From the NCBI GenBank assembly GCA_958295725.1, contig OY282368.1:682001-746000 (forward strand): a DNA stretch of 64,000 nucleotides, written 5' to 3'. Origin of the DNA: an uncultured Alphaproteobacteria bacterium (GTDB lineage Bacteria > Pseudomonadota > Alphaproteobacteria > UBA2966). Below the pieces are notes generated by a model that worked only from the letters and a program-made list of their open reading frames with translations, was not told the DNA's origin and made no database searches. How positions within the stretch are numbered: the first letter of the stretch is position 1; each line of letters begins with the position of its first letter. A program made the position numbers and the translations under genes. Shown here piece by piece: positions 1-9,695 of the stretch.

Positions 1-32
1 GCCGCCGCCGACCCTCCAGACGGGGTTGAGAC

Positions 33-920
33 GTGGCCGACTGGCTCCAGAGCTTCCCGACCCTCGACGAGGGGGCGCTACGCGCTCTCAAGAAGTCGAT
101 CGACGCCGGATATCGCGCGTTCTCAAGGAACTACGGCGACGCGATCGAGAGCTTTTTCGATCCGCTGCTCTACGTTCTGATCTGGTTCGAACGGTTGCTC
201 CTCGGCGCGCCCTGGTGGCTGGTGATGGGGGCGGTTGCCGGGTTGTGCTACGCGTCGAGCCGCGGCGTCCGGCTGACCGTCGCCGTCGCCGTCGCGTTCT
301 TCGTCATCGGCTATCTTGGCATGTGGGACGACACCATGCGGACGCTCGCGATCATCTTCGTCGCGACGGTGCTGGCCATCGCCATCGGCATTCCCCTCGG
401 AATCGCGATGTCGCGCTCGAACCACGTGCAGGCGTTCATGTTGCCGATCCTCGACGTCATGCAGACGATGCCCATCTTCGTCTACCTGATCCCGGTGGTG
501 ATGCTGTTCGGCCTCGGCAAGATACCCGGGCTGATCGCCGTGGTGATCTACGCCGTGCCGCCGGTCATCCGGCTCACCAATCTCGGTATCCGTCTGGTCG
601 ACAGGGAGGTCCTGGAGGCCGCCGACGCCTTCGGCGCCGGCGCCCGGCAGAAGCTCTTCGGCGTTCAGCTGCCGCTGGCGTTGCCCAACATCATGGCCGG
701 GGTCAACCAGACCATCATGATGGCGCTTTCGATGGTGGTCATCGCCTCCATGATCGGCGTCAAGGGCCTCGGCCAGCCGGTGCTCCAGGCGGTCACCAAC
801 CAGTATTTCGCCCTCGGCCTGTTCAACGGCGCGGCGGTGGTGGGGCTGGCGATCGTGTTCGACAGAATCACCCAGAGCTACGGCCGGCGCATACAGGCCG
901 AGCGGGAAGCGCGGTCATGA
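33..920 (+). CDS. proW: ProW-like ABC transporter permease
   Basis: Inner-membrane permease of a glycine betaine/proline-type importer, 295 aa. Hydrophobic segments run from about residue 45 to 275, and the BPD-type permease core carries the EAADAFGAG loop that contacts the ATPase (around residue 195). An in-frame TGA at 27-29 makes the GTG at 33 the first possible start, so the left end is real. The stop overlaps the ATPase start as ATGA, so the two are translationally coupled. The substrate-binding protein is not in view and may lie left of the window. Family-level function is clear; the exact substrate (betaine, choline, proline, other quaternary amines) is inferred. Confidence 0.88.
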   Translation: MADWLQSFPTLDEGALRALKKSIDAGYRAFSRNYGDAIESFFDPLLYVLIWFERLLLGAPWWLVMGAVAGLCYASSRGVRLTVAVAVAFFVIGYLGMWDDTMRTLAIIFVATVLAIAIGIPLGIAMSRSNHVQAFMLPILDVMQTMPIFVYLIPVVMLFGLGKIPGLIAVVIYAVPPVIRLTNLGIRLVDREVLEAADAFGAGARQKLFGVQLPLALPNIMAGVNQTIMMALSMVVIASMIGVKGLGQPVLQAVTNQYFALGLFNGAAVVGLAIVFDRITQSYGRRIQAEREARS

Positions 921-1960
921 CCGGCGCCGACGGCATCCACATCGGCGGGTTGTACAAGGTCTTCGGCGGCGGTCCGGCGTCCGTGATGCCGCTCGTGCGC
1001 GACGGCGTCACCAAGCAGGAGTTGCTGGAGAACCACGGCCACGTGCTGGGTTTGCGCGATATCAACTTGAGCATCGCGCCGCGCAGCATCCAGGTCGTCA
1101 TGGGACTCAGCGGGTGCGGAAAATCGACCCTGGTGCGCCACATCAACCGGCTGATCGACCCCACCGAGGGCGAGGTGTGGATCGACGGCGAGGACGTGCT
1201 CGCGCTCGACCGGGCGGCGCTGCGGCATCTCCGCCGGCACAGGATCAGCATGGTGTTTCAGCGTTTCGCGCTGTTCCCCCACCGCACCGTCATGGACAAC
1301 GTGGGCTACGGCCTCGCGATGCAGGGCGTCTCGCGGGCCGACCGGGCCGAGCGCGCGGGACGCTGGATCGAGCGTGTCGGTCTCGCGGGCTACGAGGACT
1401 CCTACGCGCACCACCTGTCGGGCGGGATGCAGCAGCGCGTCGGGCTCGCGCGCGCCCTCGCGACCGACGCCGAGATCATGCTGATGGACGAGGCCTTCAG
1501 CGCGCTCGATCCGCTCATCCGCTCGGACATGCGCACGCTTCTTCTGGAGCTGCAGAAGGAGCTGCACAAGACCATCGTGTTCGTCACCCACGACCTCGAG
1601 GAAGCCATCGAGATCGGCGACCGCATCGCCATACTTCGCGACGGCGGGATCGTGCAGAACGGCGATTCCCAGGATATCGTTCTGCGCCCCGCCGATGACT
1701 ACATCGCCGAGTTCATCCAGGGCATCAATCGCGGCCGCGTCGTTCGCGTCGGCTCGATCATGGGACCCGTGGAATCCGGTCTGGACGGGCCGGACTGCTC
1801 CCTCGACGCGTACCTGGAGGATGCGCTGCCGGTGGTGGCACGAGCGCCCGGCAACGAGGCCCGGGTGGTGGATGCCGACGGGGCTCCGGTCGGCGCGATT
1901 TCTCTGGACCGCCTGATCGGCGCCGTCTCCGGGAACGACCCTCCGCGCGAGGCGCGATAA
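917..1960 (+). CDS. proV: ProV-like ABC transporter ATP-binding protein
   Basis: Cytoplasmic ATPase partner of the preceding permease, 347 aa. Walker A GLSGCGKST lies at about residues 63-71, signature LSGGMQQR at 167-174 and Walker B IMLMDEAFSALD at 187-198. A C-terminal stretch (about 280-345) resembles a single CBS-type module, shorter than in the 400-aa enterobacterial ProV. The start ATG overlaps the permease stop (ATGA). The last 60 or so coding bases and the following 30 bases reappear in degenerate form at 7117-7202, 5.2 kb away. Confidence 0.9.
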   Translation: MTGADGIHIGGLYKVFGGGPASVMPLVRDGVTKQELLENHGHVLGLRDINLSIAPRSIQVVMGLSGCGKSTLVRHINRLIDPTEGEVWIDGEDVLALDRAALRHLRRHRISMVFQRFALFPHRTVMDNVGYGLAMQGVSRADRAERAGRWIERVGLAGYEDSYAHHLSGGMQQRVGLARALATDAEIMLMDEAFSALDPLIRSDMRTLLLELQKELHKTIVFVTHDLEEAIEIGDRIAILRDGGIVQNGDSQDIVLRPADDYIAEFIQGINRGRVVRVGSIMGPVESGLDGPDCSLDAYLEDALPVVARAPGNEARVVDADGAPVGAISLDRLIGAVSGNDPPREAR

Positions 1961-2005
1961 CGCGAGGGCGGACGCCGCCGCTTGGCGCGCATCATCCGAT
2001 TCCCG

Positions 2006-3448
2006 TCATGTCCGCGAATCTCTTTCCGGCGGTCTCCGATGGGACCAAGGACGCGCTTCCTCCAGCTGGCCGGCAAGGCGCAGCAGGAGCGCCTCGCCGC
2101 CGAGATCGGCGCCGAAGTGAACGCCTATCGGCAGGCCGTCCCCGGTCCAGTGCAGAGGCACCGACATCGCCGCGCCGCCACTCTCATTGAAGAGCGGCGT
2201 GAACGGGATCTCGTCGAGGAGTTGGCGGTCGATGTAGTCGTCGAGATCGTCGCCGGTCGTATCCATGAAGCCGAGCGGTAACGGCGGGCTGGCCATGGTG
2301 CTGGTCAACAGGACGTCGTAACGCTCGAAGAACGCGCCGAGAGTCCGGCCGATCCGGTGCATGCCCTGGATGGCCGCGTACAGGTCGGCGGCGCCGAGGA
2401 GCTGGCCTTCCCGCGCCCACAGCCAAGTGATCGGCTCCACGTCGTCGGCGCGGGGCTCGCGCCCAAGCGCCCGGCAACGCGCCGTCACCGTCGCCCAGAG
2501 ATTGGCCGCGGCGACGACCCGCCAAGCGTCGCGCATCGCCGGTACGTCGATGTCGGGCCGCGCGGCCTCCACGCGGTGGCCGAGCTCCTCGCACAAGCGG
2601 GCCGCCGCCTCGGCGGCCGCGACGCACTCTGGATGGATGGCCCGGCCGTCGAACGTCTCGGTGGCGAGGGCGATCTTCAGCACGCCCGGGGCGACGCCGA
2701 CCTGATCGAGGAAGGCGCCCCCGGCGGCGGGCGCGGCGTAGGGATCACCGGGGGCTGGACCGTGCGTGGCGTCCAGCAGCGCGGCGCTGTCGCGCACCGA
2801 GCGCGACACGCAATGGCCGGTCGACATGCCGCATAGTCCTTCGCCGAGATCGGGTCCCTGGGGCGTGCGCCCCCGTGTCGGCTTGAGGCCGAAGAGGCCG
2901 CAGTTGGCGGCTGGAATGCGGATCGAACCGCCGGCGTCGGTCGCGTGGACGAGGGGTGCCATGCCGGTCGCGACGGCCACCGCCGCTCCGCCACTCGACC
3001 CGCCCGGCGAGCGGGACCGGTCCCACGGGTTGCGGCAGGCGCCGTAAAGTCGGGGTTCCGTGGCGGCGCAGAGGCCGAACTCGGGAGTGTTGGTCTTTCC
3101 CAGGATCGCGAGGCCCGCGGCCCGCTGGCGCGCCACCAGGGTGCTGTCGTGATCGGGTGTGAAATCGGCAAACAGGCGGCTGCCGAAGGCGGTCGGCATT
3201 CCCTCGTGGAAGACCGCGAGGTCCTTGAGGAGAAACGGCACCCCCCGGAACGGCCCATCCGGCAGGCCGGCGGCGACTACCGCCCGCGCTCGTTCGTAGG
3301 CCTTGTGGACCACGGCGTTGAGCTCCGGGTCGATCTCCTCGATCCGCGCGATGGCGGCTTCGAGCGGCTCTTCGGGCGCGACCTCGCCCTCTCGCACGAG
3401 AGCGGCAAGGCCGAGGCCGTCGTGGGACGCATATTCTTCGAAATTCAT
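2006..3448 (-). CDS. Amidase signature family hydrolase
   Basis: 480-aa amidase of the GatA/amidase-signature family, which hydrolyses carboxamide C-N bonds using a Ser-cisSer-Lys triad. The lysine is visible in FLLKDLAVF, the glycine/serine-rich signature as [14 protein letters not shown], and the nucleophile in [11 protein letters not shown] start it at the ATG beginning [11 protein letters not shown]; 27 further codons are open upstream but look non-coding. It lies 118 bp downstream of, and in the same direction as, two permeases, an ATPase and a binding protein, so it probably acts on the imported amide or nitrogen compound. GatA itself is unlikely because no gatB or gatC is adjacent. Confidence 0.85.
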   Translation of the reverse strand: MNFEEYASHDGLGLAALVREGEVAPEEPLEAAIARIEEIDPELNAVVHKAYERARAVVAAGLPDGPFRGVPFLLKDLAVFHEGMPTAFGSRLFADFTPDHDSTLVARQRAAGLAILGKTNTPEFGLCAATEPRLYGACRNPWDRSRSPGGSSGGAAVAVATGMAPLVHATDAGGSIRIPAANCGLFGLKPTRGRTPQGPDLGEGLCGMSTGHCVSRSVRDSAALLDATHGPAPGDPYAAPAAGGAFLDQVGVAPGVLKIALATETFDGRAIHPECVAAAEAAARLCEELGHRVEAARPDIDVPAMRDAWRVVAAANLWATVTARCRALGREPRADDVEPITWLWAREGQLLGAADLYAAIQGMHRIGRTLGAFFERYDVLLTSTMASPPLPLGFMDTTGDDLDDYIDRQLLDEIPFTPLFNESGGAAMSVPLHWTGDGLPIGVHFGADLGGEALLLRLAGQLEEARPWSHRRPPERDSRT

Positions 3449-3566
3449 CGGGGCATCGGGGGAGGCGGGAGTCCGGGATGCGACGGCGGTAACGACACGA
3501 CTATACCGGCATCGGCGTGTCCGCTCCATCGCCTCGCGCGATCCGTCCGGTGACGCCGGTCGCGCG

Positions 3567-4331
3567 TCAGCGCATGAACCGGGCGAGGCCCATCAGGCGC
3601 AACAACAGATCGAAGACGAGCACGGTGACGATGCCCAGCACACCGATGGCGACGATCGAGACGATCATGCGGTCGGTCTGGAGCAGCAACCGGCTGTCCA
3701 TGATGACGAAGCCGAGGCCGCTGGTGGAGCCGATGATCTCCACGGCCACGAGCGAGATGAACGACAATCCCAGCGACAGGTGCAGGGAACCGATGATGCC
3801 GCGGCTGGCCGATGGGATGACGATGTGCCGGAAGAGTCGCCAGCCGGACAGGCCCATGCACCGCGCGGCGCGGATCCGCGTCTGGTCCACCTGGCGGACT
3901 CCCGCGACCGTGCCGAAGGCGACCACGATCACCGTGAGGTAGGCGATCACGAGGTATTTCGAGAACTCGCCGATCCCGAACCATGCGATCGCCAGGGGCA
4001 CGAACCCGATCGGGGGGACGGACCGTATGAAATCCAGGGGAACTTCGAGGAACGTCCACAGCGGACGGACGGCGCTCGCCGCGAAACCCAGGATCATGCC
4101 TCCCGACGCGCCGAACGCGAAGGCGACGAGGACGCGCCGCAGGCTATCCAGCGCGTGGGTGGGCAACTCCAGGCTCGCCATCATGTCGAGCAGCTTGGCA
4201 AGCAGGTCCTGCACGGGCGGCACGAGCGCACGATCGCCCGTGAGCCACGATACGAGCTGCCACAGAGCGATCAAGACGACGACGGACAGGATCTGTCGCG
4301 TGACGCGTCCGGAGACCGACGGCGGGAACAC
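3567..4331 (-). CDS. ABC transporter permease (SsuC/TauC type)
   Basis: 254-aa inner-membrane permease with about six hydrophobic segments and the BPD-transporter loop RIRAARCMGLSG (about residues 150-161). GTG start 3 bp after the stop of the neighbouring permease, so they form one operon. The family imports sulfonates, nitrate, taurine or pyrimidine-like solutes. Two non-identical permeases in one operon suggest a heterodimeric membrane pore. Confidence 0.85.
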   Translation of the reverse strand: MFPPSVSGRVTRQILSVVVLIALWQLVSWLTGDRALVPPVQDLLAKLLDMMASLELPTHALDSLRRVLVAFAFGASGGMILGFAASAVRPLWTFLEVPLDFIRSVPPIGFVPLAIAWFGIGEFSKYLVIAYLTVIVVAFGTVAGVRQVDQTRIRAARCMGLSGWRLFRHIVIPSASRGIIGSLHLSLGLSFISLVAVEIIGSTSGLGFVIMDSRLLLQTDRMIVSIVAIGVLGIVTVLVFDLLLRLMGLARFMR

Positions 4332-4334
4332 CGG

Positions 4335-5096
4335 TCAGCTCCCGTAAAGGGTCGTGCGGACGTAACGCCGCAACAGACGGTCCCTGACGAGCAGGAATAC
4401 CTGGTTCAGCAGGACCCCCATCGCGCCGAGGCTCAGGAGGCCGACAAAGATGTCGTCGATGGCGACGTATTGGCGGCCCAGCAGTATGAAGTAGCCGACG
4501 CCTTCCGACGCGCCGATCATCTCCGCGCCGATCACCACCAGGACCGCGAAGCCCACCCCGAGGCGCAGTCCCGTCAAGATGCCGGGAGCGGCGGCCGGTA
4601 CGATGACGCGGACGAACAGGCCGATCCCCTTCAGGCCGAAGCACCGTCCCGCGCGGACGCGGTCCGCGGGAATGGTCTCGATCCCGAGCGCCGTATTGTA
4701 GAGGACGACGATCGCCACGAGGTAGGCGATGAGAATGACCTTGGACAGCTCGCCAACACCGAACCACAGGATCATGAGCGGCACCAGTGCCAGCGGATTC
4801 ACCGAGCGGAAGAAGCGGATCGGCAGAGAGAAGAAATCGCGCATGACGGGCACGGCGCCGATGACGCATCCGAGCACGATGCCGATCGCCGAGCCGACGG
4901 CGTAGCCGACGATCACACGCCCCAGGCTCGCCGCGACGTGCGTCCACAGTTCCCCGGTGCCCGACAGCTCCCGGAAGCGCGTGGCGACGTCGCTCGGCGG
5001 CGGCAGCAGCAGCGGATCGAGCCAGAAGCGGCCCGCCGTCTCCCACAGCGCCAGCAACAGCAGCAGGGAGGTTGCGCGAATGGCGGCGGTTCTCAC
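4335..5096 (-). CDS. ABC transporter permease (SsuC/TauC type)
   Basis: Second permease of the operon, 253 aa from the GTG at 5096, which overlaps the ATPase stop as GTGA; this overlap decides the start. The EAA-like loop is RVRAGRCFGLKG. Sequence resembles the neighbouring permease (RSVxPxxxVPLxIxWFGxGExSK in both) but the two are clearly diverged, consistent with an old duplication giving a heterodimeric channel. Confidence 0.85.
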   Translation of the reverse strand: MRTAAIRATSLLLLLALWETAGRFWLDPLLLPPPSDVATRFRELSGTGELWTHVAASLGRVIVGYAVGSAIGIVLGCVIGAVPVMRDFFSLPIRFFRSVNPLALVPLMILWFGVGELSKVILIAYLVAIVVLYNTALGIETIPADRVRAGRCFGLKGIGLFVRVIVPAAAPGILTGLRLGVGFAVLVVIGAEMIGASEGVGYFILLGRQYVAIDDIFVGLLSLGAMGVLLNQVFLLVRDRLLRRYVRTTLYGS

Positions 5097-5848
5097 TCGT
5101 CGCCCATCTCTTCGCGCATGAGCTCCTCGATCGACTTGTAGAGGCTTCCGAATTCGGGATTGGACGGATCGCGCGGCTCGGACACCCGGCACGGCATCTG
5201 GCTCTTGATCGTCGCCTCGGGCCCGGCCGTCATCACCGCGATGTGCGTACCGAGGAAGATGGCCTCCTCGATGTCATGGGTTACGAAGATGACGGTGCTC
5301 CCGGTCTCCCGCCAGATGTCGCGCACGGCGCGCTGAAGCCGTCGCCGTGTGATCGCGTCGAGTGCGCCGAACGGCTCGTCCATCAACAGGACCTGGGGTT
5401 CGAGTGCCAGCGCCCGCGCGAGCTGCAGGCGCTGTTTCATGCCGCCGGACAACTCGTCCGGGAACTTGCCGACGTGATCGGCGAGTCCCACCATGGACAG
5501 GTACCGGTCCACGACCGGGTCGCGCTCCGCCCGCCGCCGCCCCTGCGCTTTCATGCCGAACTCGATGTTCTGCCGCACGTCGAGCCACGAGAACAGGGCG
5601 GCGCCCGCCTCCTGGAAGATCACGAACCGGTCCGGCCCCGGCGCGATGATGGGTCGGTCCCGGTGCGCGACGGTTCCAGAATTGGCGGCCTCGAAGCCGG
5701 CGATCATGTTGAGGATGGTCGACTTACCGCATCCGCTCGGCCCCAGCAGGCAGAAGAAGCTGTGTTCCGGGATCGCGAGCTCGATGTCCTTCAGGACCCA
5801 GGGCCCGTCGTCGTGGAACCGCTTACTGGCGGCGGACAGCCTCAACAC
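5093..5848 (-). CDS. ABC transporter ATP-binding protein (SsuB/TauB type)
   Basis: 251-aa ATPase when started at the GTG at 5848; a longer open frame upstream overlaps the binding-protein gene and is unlikely. Walker A GPSGCGKST is at about residues 36-44, signature LSGGMKQRLQLARA near 132, and Walker B VLLMDEPFGALD follows. No strong Shine-Dalgarno precedes the GTG, so the exact start is uncertain. The stop overlaps the next permease as GTGA. It energises import through the two permeases. Confidence 0.83.
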   Translation of the reverse strand: MLRLSAASKRFHDDGPWVLKDIELAIPEHSFFCLLGPSGCGKSTILNMIAGFEAANSGTVAHRDRPIIAPGPDRFVIFQEAGAALFSWLDVRQNIEFGMKAQGRRRAERDPVVDRYLSMVGLADHVGKFPDELSGGMKQRLQLARALALEPQVLLMDEPFGALDAITRRRLQRAVRDIWRETGSTVIFVTHDIEEAIFLGTHIAVMTAGPEATIKSQMPCRVSEPRDPSNPEFGSLYKSIEELMREEMGDE

Positions 5849-5895
5849 GGTCCGGATCTCGGGACGGCGCGGCCGCGCCGTCCCGCGCGGGAGCC

Positions 5896-6885
5896 CTATT
5901 CCGACAGCAGACTCGGGTCGACCGACCCGAGGATGTCCGTCGCGAATAGGGCCTTGAAGTCGACGGACTTCTCGATAATCCCCTGTTTCAGCGCCCAGTT
6001 CATCATCGTGGACATCTCTCCGGCGACCTCGTCGGTAAGATTGAGCCTCGGCTTCCACATGGGGAAGTACGCCTTGAACAGCGGTTCCTTGAGCCGGTAA
6101 TAGCCCGCCAGGAGCTCCGTCTGCTCCGCCTCGGAGGCGTTGTCGATCCATTCCTTGGCCTCCTGAAGCACGGCCACGACCTTGCGCGTCGTCTCCGGGT
6201 TCTCCTCGATGAACTTCGTACCGGCGATGAACGAAGACCAGATCCGTCCCATGCCGACGGTGCTCTGATCGGCCAGGACCTTGATGTCCTGGCCCGGGAA
6301 AAGGCGGTCCCTCAAGAGGCCGAACGGCTGCCACACGGCCACAGCCGCCACGTCGCCGTTCTTCAGCGCCGCCATCTGGTCGCTGGGGGTGAGGTTGAGG
6401 AGCTCGACGTCGCCGAACGTCAGGCCGCCGCTTCGGAGATACCTGTCGAGCAGGAAAGCGGAATCGGACCGGGTCAGAAGACCGATCTTCCTGCCCTTGA
6501 GATCGGCGGGTCCGTCGATGTCCGGTCCGGACATGATGATCAACGCCTTTTCCGCGCCCGCCAGGGTGGACACGATCCTCACGTCCGCCCGCGACGCGAG
6601 AATGGACGTCGGCAGGAACGCGGTGACGACGAAATCCGCGCGACCGGCGCGAAAGCCTTCCATCGCCTCGGCGCCGGACGGGAAGTCCTGCACCTTCACG
6701 TTCAGCTCCGCCTTGTCGAACAGCTTCAGCAGCAGGGCGACGTGGATGGGCGCGGAGATCGGGAACGCCGCCGAGTTGATGCGGACGGTATCGACCTCCG
6801 CCCGGGCCGTCGGGGCCCCACCTGCCAGCACCGCGGCCATCAGGGCGACCAAGCCGTATCCCAGAAACCTGCGTCGTGCATTCAT
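5896..6885 (-). CDS. Periplasmic substrate-binding protein (SsuA/NMT1-like)
   Basis: 329-aa binding protein that delivers the solute to the two-permease importer. The N-terminus has RRRFLG followed by a hydrophobic stretch and an ARA cleavage site near residue 29, so it is exported; the twin arginines could allow Tat export. The body has the NMT1/THI5-like pattern (hydrophobic VRINSAAFPISAPIHVAL start, DLKGRKIGLL around the first lobe). Start ATG is preceded by GGAGG at good spacing. First gene of the operon that ends with the amidase. Ligand class (sulfonate, nitrile/amide or pyrimidine precursor) cannot be told from sequence. Confidence 0.82.
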   Translation of the reverse strand: MNARRRFLGYGLVALMAAVLAGGAPTARAEVDTVRINSAAFPISAPIHVALLLKLFDKAELNVKVQDFPSGAEAMEGFRAGRADFVVTAFLPTSILASRADVRIVSTLAGAEKALIIMSGPDIDGPADLKGRKIGLLTRSDSAFLLDRYLRSGGLTFGDVELLNLTPSDQMAALKNGDVAAVAVWQPFGLLRDRLFPGQDIKVLADQSTVGMGRIWSSFIAGTKFIEENPETTRKVVAVLQEAKEWIDNASEAEQTELLAGYYRLKEPLFKAYFPMWKPRLNLTDEVAGEMSTMMNWALKQGIIEKSVDFKALFATDILGSVDPSLLSE

Positions 6886-7320
6886 GGTTTTGTTGCCTCC
6901 ACTGTGCGTGCCGTCATCGAAACGCGGTGATATGGGAAGCTTACCTGTCACGCCCCGAGACGGCAACGCGCGGCGGTGTCGAGTGTCGCTAGCACATGAT
7001 GTGTCTGGTTTAGGTAGCACAGGAGTTGTTCGGTCAGGTGTCTCCGCAAGGGGGTGCCTGGATGAACCGGACAGCATGGCTACAAGAACGCAGGATGCAG
7101 AAGTTCGGGGATAAGCTGGACCGCTTGGTCGGTGCCGTCTCCGGGAACGACCCTCCGCGCGAAACACAATAACGCAAGGGCGGACGCTACTGCTCGGCGC
7201 GTAGCTTCGGAGACCGTGCGTCCCCGGAGGAAAAAGCCTCGACGCCTAGCTGGCCGAGACAGTGGAACAGGCCGCGTCGCGATAATAGACGGGAAGCAGG
7301 CCGCGCGCCCGGAATCGGCC
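6886..7320. other. Intergenic region with proV-tail remnant
   Basis: No intact gene. The left part is the upstream region of the binding-protein operon. The stretch 7117-7202 is a degenerate copy of the proV 3' end, listed separately. Nothing else recognisable. Confidence 0.6.
7117..7202 (+). pseudogene. Remnant of a second proV 3' end
   Basis: These 86 bases align without gaps to 1905-1990 (end of proV plus 30 bases beyond its stop) with about 73 identities. The reading frame is kept: LDRLVGAVSGNDPPRETQ followed by TAA, against LDRLIGAVSGNDPPREAR in proV. No other part of proV is present. Nearly all differences are C-to-T or G-to-A in this copy, as expected of decay. Confidence 0.75.
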
Positions 7321-7791
7321 CTATCGCTCCTTCAGACGAGCCTCAATTCTTTCGATGAGCCGCGGGATCGTCTTGTCTATAGCTTGGGGCATCCAGTTCG
7401 CCATCTCTTGCATCATCTTCGGCATCACCTCGATCGCCTTGCGCCCCACGTCACTCCGATGAAAAGCGAGCAGTTGCTTGAGCTCGTCTTCCGTGAAGTG
7501 TTTCGACATAAATCGTCCAGTGAACAATATCATCCCGGGATGAAGTTCCTCCACAGATTCGTCAATGATTTTGCGAAGGTCGGCCTCGGTTCTGGGATCT
7601 AGGTTGGGATACTCGGACCTGATCTGATCGATGATCATGTTGCCCAGAGACTGTTCGAGTACTTTATCGAACCGCATGATACGGAATATTTCAGCGACGA
7701 CCGCTTGGCGAGCGGTCTCGTCGGCGCGGGCCGACGACGCCGCGAGGGCGACAACCAAGGTCCAAAGAACGACCCTGAGCGGACCCATCAT
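7321..7791 (-). CDS. DUF2059-type secreted protein
   Basis: 156 aa from the ATG at 7791 (an adjacent ATG at 7788 is equally possible). An N-terminal hydrophobic signal ending in SSARA predicts export. The mature part is helical and contains the DUF2059-like region with FTEDELKQLLAFHRSDVGRKAIEVMP, typical of small periplasmic proteins of unknown function. It lies 55 bp downstream of aprA on the same strand, so it may be co-transcribed with the sulfur genes. Confidence 0.7.
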   Translation of the reverse strand: MMGPLRVVLWTLVVALAASSARADETARQAVVAEIFRIMRFDKVLEQSLGNMIIDQIRSEYPNLDPRTEADLRKIIDESVEELHPGMILFTGRFMSKHFTEDELKQLLAFHRSDVGRKAIEVMPKMMQEMANWMPQAIDKTIPRLIERIEARLKER

Positions 7792-7846
7792 TCGGCCTGT
7801 CCACGGTTGACCCGAGGGCAGACGTCCATCGGTAGGGCCTTTCCGA

Positions 7847-9691
7847 TCAGTCGTCCACCAGATGGTGCACCGGCGCCTTCTCCATCTCCCAGTCGCCCGA
7901 GTCGGGGTTGTGCCGGCCAAGCGTGAAGACATGCCAGTCGTCGTCGTCGAGCTTGGGGTGGTCGCCGCGGTAGTAATAACCGGGCCAGCGCGTCTCCTCG
8001 CGGAACTTCGTGTGATGGGTCACCGATTCGGAGGTCCAGACGCGGTGGTGCAGCTCCCAGGTCCGCTGTAGCTGGTGCAGGTCCTCGGCGCCGATGTGGT
8101 CGAGGTCCTCGCGCAGCATCTCCAGCAGCTCGAGCCCGCGGTCGAGCATGGGTGCGTTGGTCATGTACTGGGTGGCGATGCCGCCGCAGTACTCGTCCAT
8201 GATCTTCTCGAGGCGTTGCAGACCCTGCAATGGCGAGATGTAGCTCGGCGAGACGGTGCCGGCGACGATCTCGTTGCGGCCCACCTGGTAGGTCTCGAGC
8301 GGCCGGTAGACCACGGCCTTCAGCCTCTCGATCTCGGCGTTGTCGATTTGCGGCGTCTCGCCGAGGTCCTTGATGTAGTTGACCGCCGCCTTGCCGGCGA
8401 TGCGGCCCTCGGTGAAGGAGCCGGACGAGAACTTGTGGGCGGTGCCGCCGCAGGCATCGCCGGCGGCGAACAGGCCCTCGACCGTCATCATGCGGTTGTA
8501 GCCCCAGCGGTAGTCCGCCGGCGCGTAGTCGTCCGGGCCGCTGGTCCAGGCGCCCGAGCACGTGGCGTGGGAGCCCATGACGTAGGGCTCGGAGGTGGTG
8601 AGCTCGGACATGCGCTCCTTGGGGTCGATGTTCTGCGAGGCCCAGACCACCGCCTGCCCGATGGTCATGCCGAGGAAGTTCTCCCAGCCGACCTGCTCCT
8701 TGTGCGGGTCCTGGAAGGCCTCGCGCGTCTCCATGTAGATGGGGCCGCGGCCGACCTTCATCTCCTGGATCATGGCGTGGTTGCGCAGGCACGTCGGCAC
8801 CGGCTCCCTGTCGATGTAGTCGCCGACCATCCCCTTGAGATCGTCGTACCACTTCGACTCGTACTCTTCGTCGTAGGCGTTCTTGGTGTAGGTCTTGAGG
8901 TGCAGGAAGTAGGCGCCGACGGGGCCGTAGCCGTCCTTGAAGCGGGCCAGCACGATGCGGTTCTCCATCTGCGTCATCTTGGCGCCGATGGGAAGCGGCA
9001 GGCCGTAGGCCGAGGCGCTGCTCCACGGGGCGTACCACGTGCGCCCCATACCCTCGCCGATGGCGCGTGGGCGGAAGATGTGGGAGGCGCCGCCCGCGGC
9101 GACGATCACCGCCTTGGCCCGGAAGACGTAGAAGTCGCCGCTGCGGACGCTGAAGCCCACCGCCCCGGCGACCCTGTTGGGGTTCTTCCGGTCGGTGAGC
9201 AGGTGGGTCACCATGATCCGGTTGTAGGTCTCGTCCGCCGACTTCTGGGCGGCCTCGGCGATGATGGGTTTGTAGCTCTCGCCGTGGATCATGATCTGCC
9301 ACTTGCCCTCGCGCTGGTAGCGCCCGGTCTCCGGGTCCCGCATCATCGGCAGGCCCCACTCGTCGAACTTGTGCACGGTGGCGTCGACGTGCCGCGCGAT
9401 GTCGTAGCCGAGATCCTCGCGCACCAGCCCCATGAGGTCGTTGCGCGCGTAGCGGACGTGGTCCTCGGGCTGGTTCTCGCCCCAGTGCATGCCCATGTAG
9501 CAGTTGATGGCGTAGAGGCCCTGGGCGACAGCGCCGCTGCGCTCGATGTTCGCCTTCTCGACGACGACAACCTTCATGTCGCGTCCCCAGTGGCCGGCCT
9601 CGTAGGTGGCGCCGCAACCGCCGAATCCGCCACCGATGACGAGGACGTCGGCGTCGACGGTGATCGTCCGTTTCGTGTTGAACCAGGGCAT
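7847..9691 (-). CDS. aprA: Adenylylsulfate (APS) reductase alpha subunit
   Basis: 614-aa FAD subunit of APS reductase, which in sulfur oxidisers runs in reverse: sulfite + AMP to APS + two electrons. The N-terminal FAD-binding motif VIGGGFGGCGATYEA is at about residues 18-32, and family blocks such as ERSGAVAQGLYAINCYMG, GGTAHKFSSGSFTEGR and SESVTHHTKFREETRWPGYYYR follow. Length matches the family (about 610-670). Starts 4 bp after aprB stops. With aprB, aprM and sat on the same strand this forms the complete APS pathway for sulfite oxidation. Confidence 0.96.
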   Translation of the reverse strand: MPWFNTKRTITVDADVLVIGGGFGGCGATYEAGHWGRDMKVVVVEKANIERSGAVAQGLYAINCYMGMHWGENQPEDHVRYARNDLMGLVREDLGYDIARHVDATVHKFDEWGLPMMRDPETGRYQREGKWQIMIHGESYKPIIAEAAQKSADETYNRIMVTHLLTDRKNPNRVAGAVGFSVRSGDFYVFRAKAVIVAAGGASHIFRPRAIGEGMGRTWYAPWSSASAYGLPLPIGAKMTQMENRIVLARFKDGYGPVGAYFLHLKTYTKNAYDEEYESKWYDDLKGMVGDYIDREPVPTCLRNHAMIQEMKVGRGPIYMETREAFQDPHKEQVGWENFLGMTIGQAVVWASQNIDPKERMSELTTSEPYVMGSHATCSGAWTSGPDDYAPADYRWGYNRMMTVEGLFAAGDACGGTAHKFSSGSFTEGRIAGKAAVNYIKDLGETPQIDNAEIERLKAVVYRPLETYQVGRNEIVAGTVSPSYISPLQGLQRLEKIMDEYCGGIATQYMTNAPMLDRGLELLEMLREDLDHIGAEDLHQLQRTWELHHRVWTSESVTHHTKFREETRWPGYYYRGDHPKLDDDDWHVFTLGRHNPDSGDWEMEKAPVHHLVDD

Positions 9692-9695
9692 GCGT

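Noticed and set aside
3303-5141. 612-codon plus-strand open frame opposite the two permeases
   Set aside because: Low-complexity Asp/Gln/Arg/His sequence, the expected shadow of hydrophobic membrane genes on the other strand.
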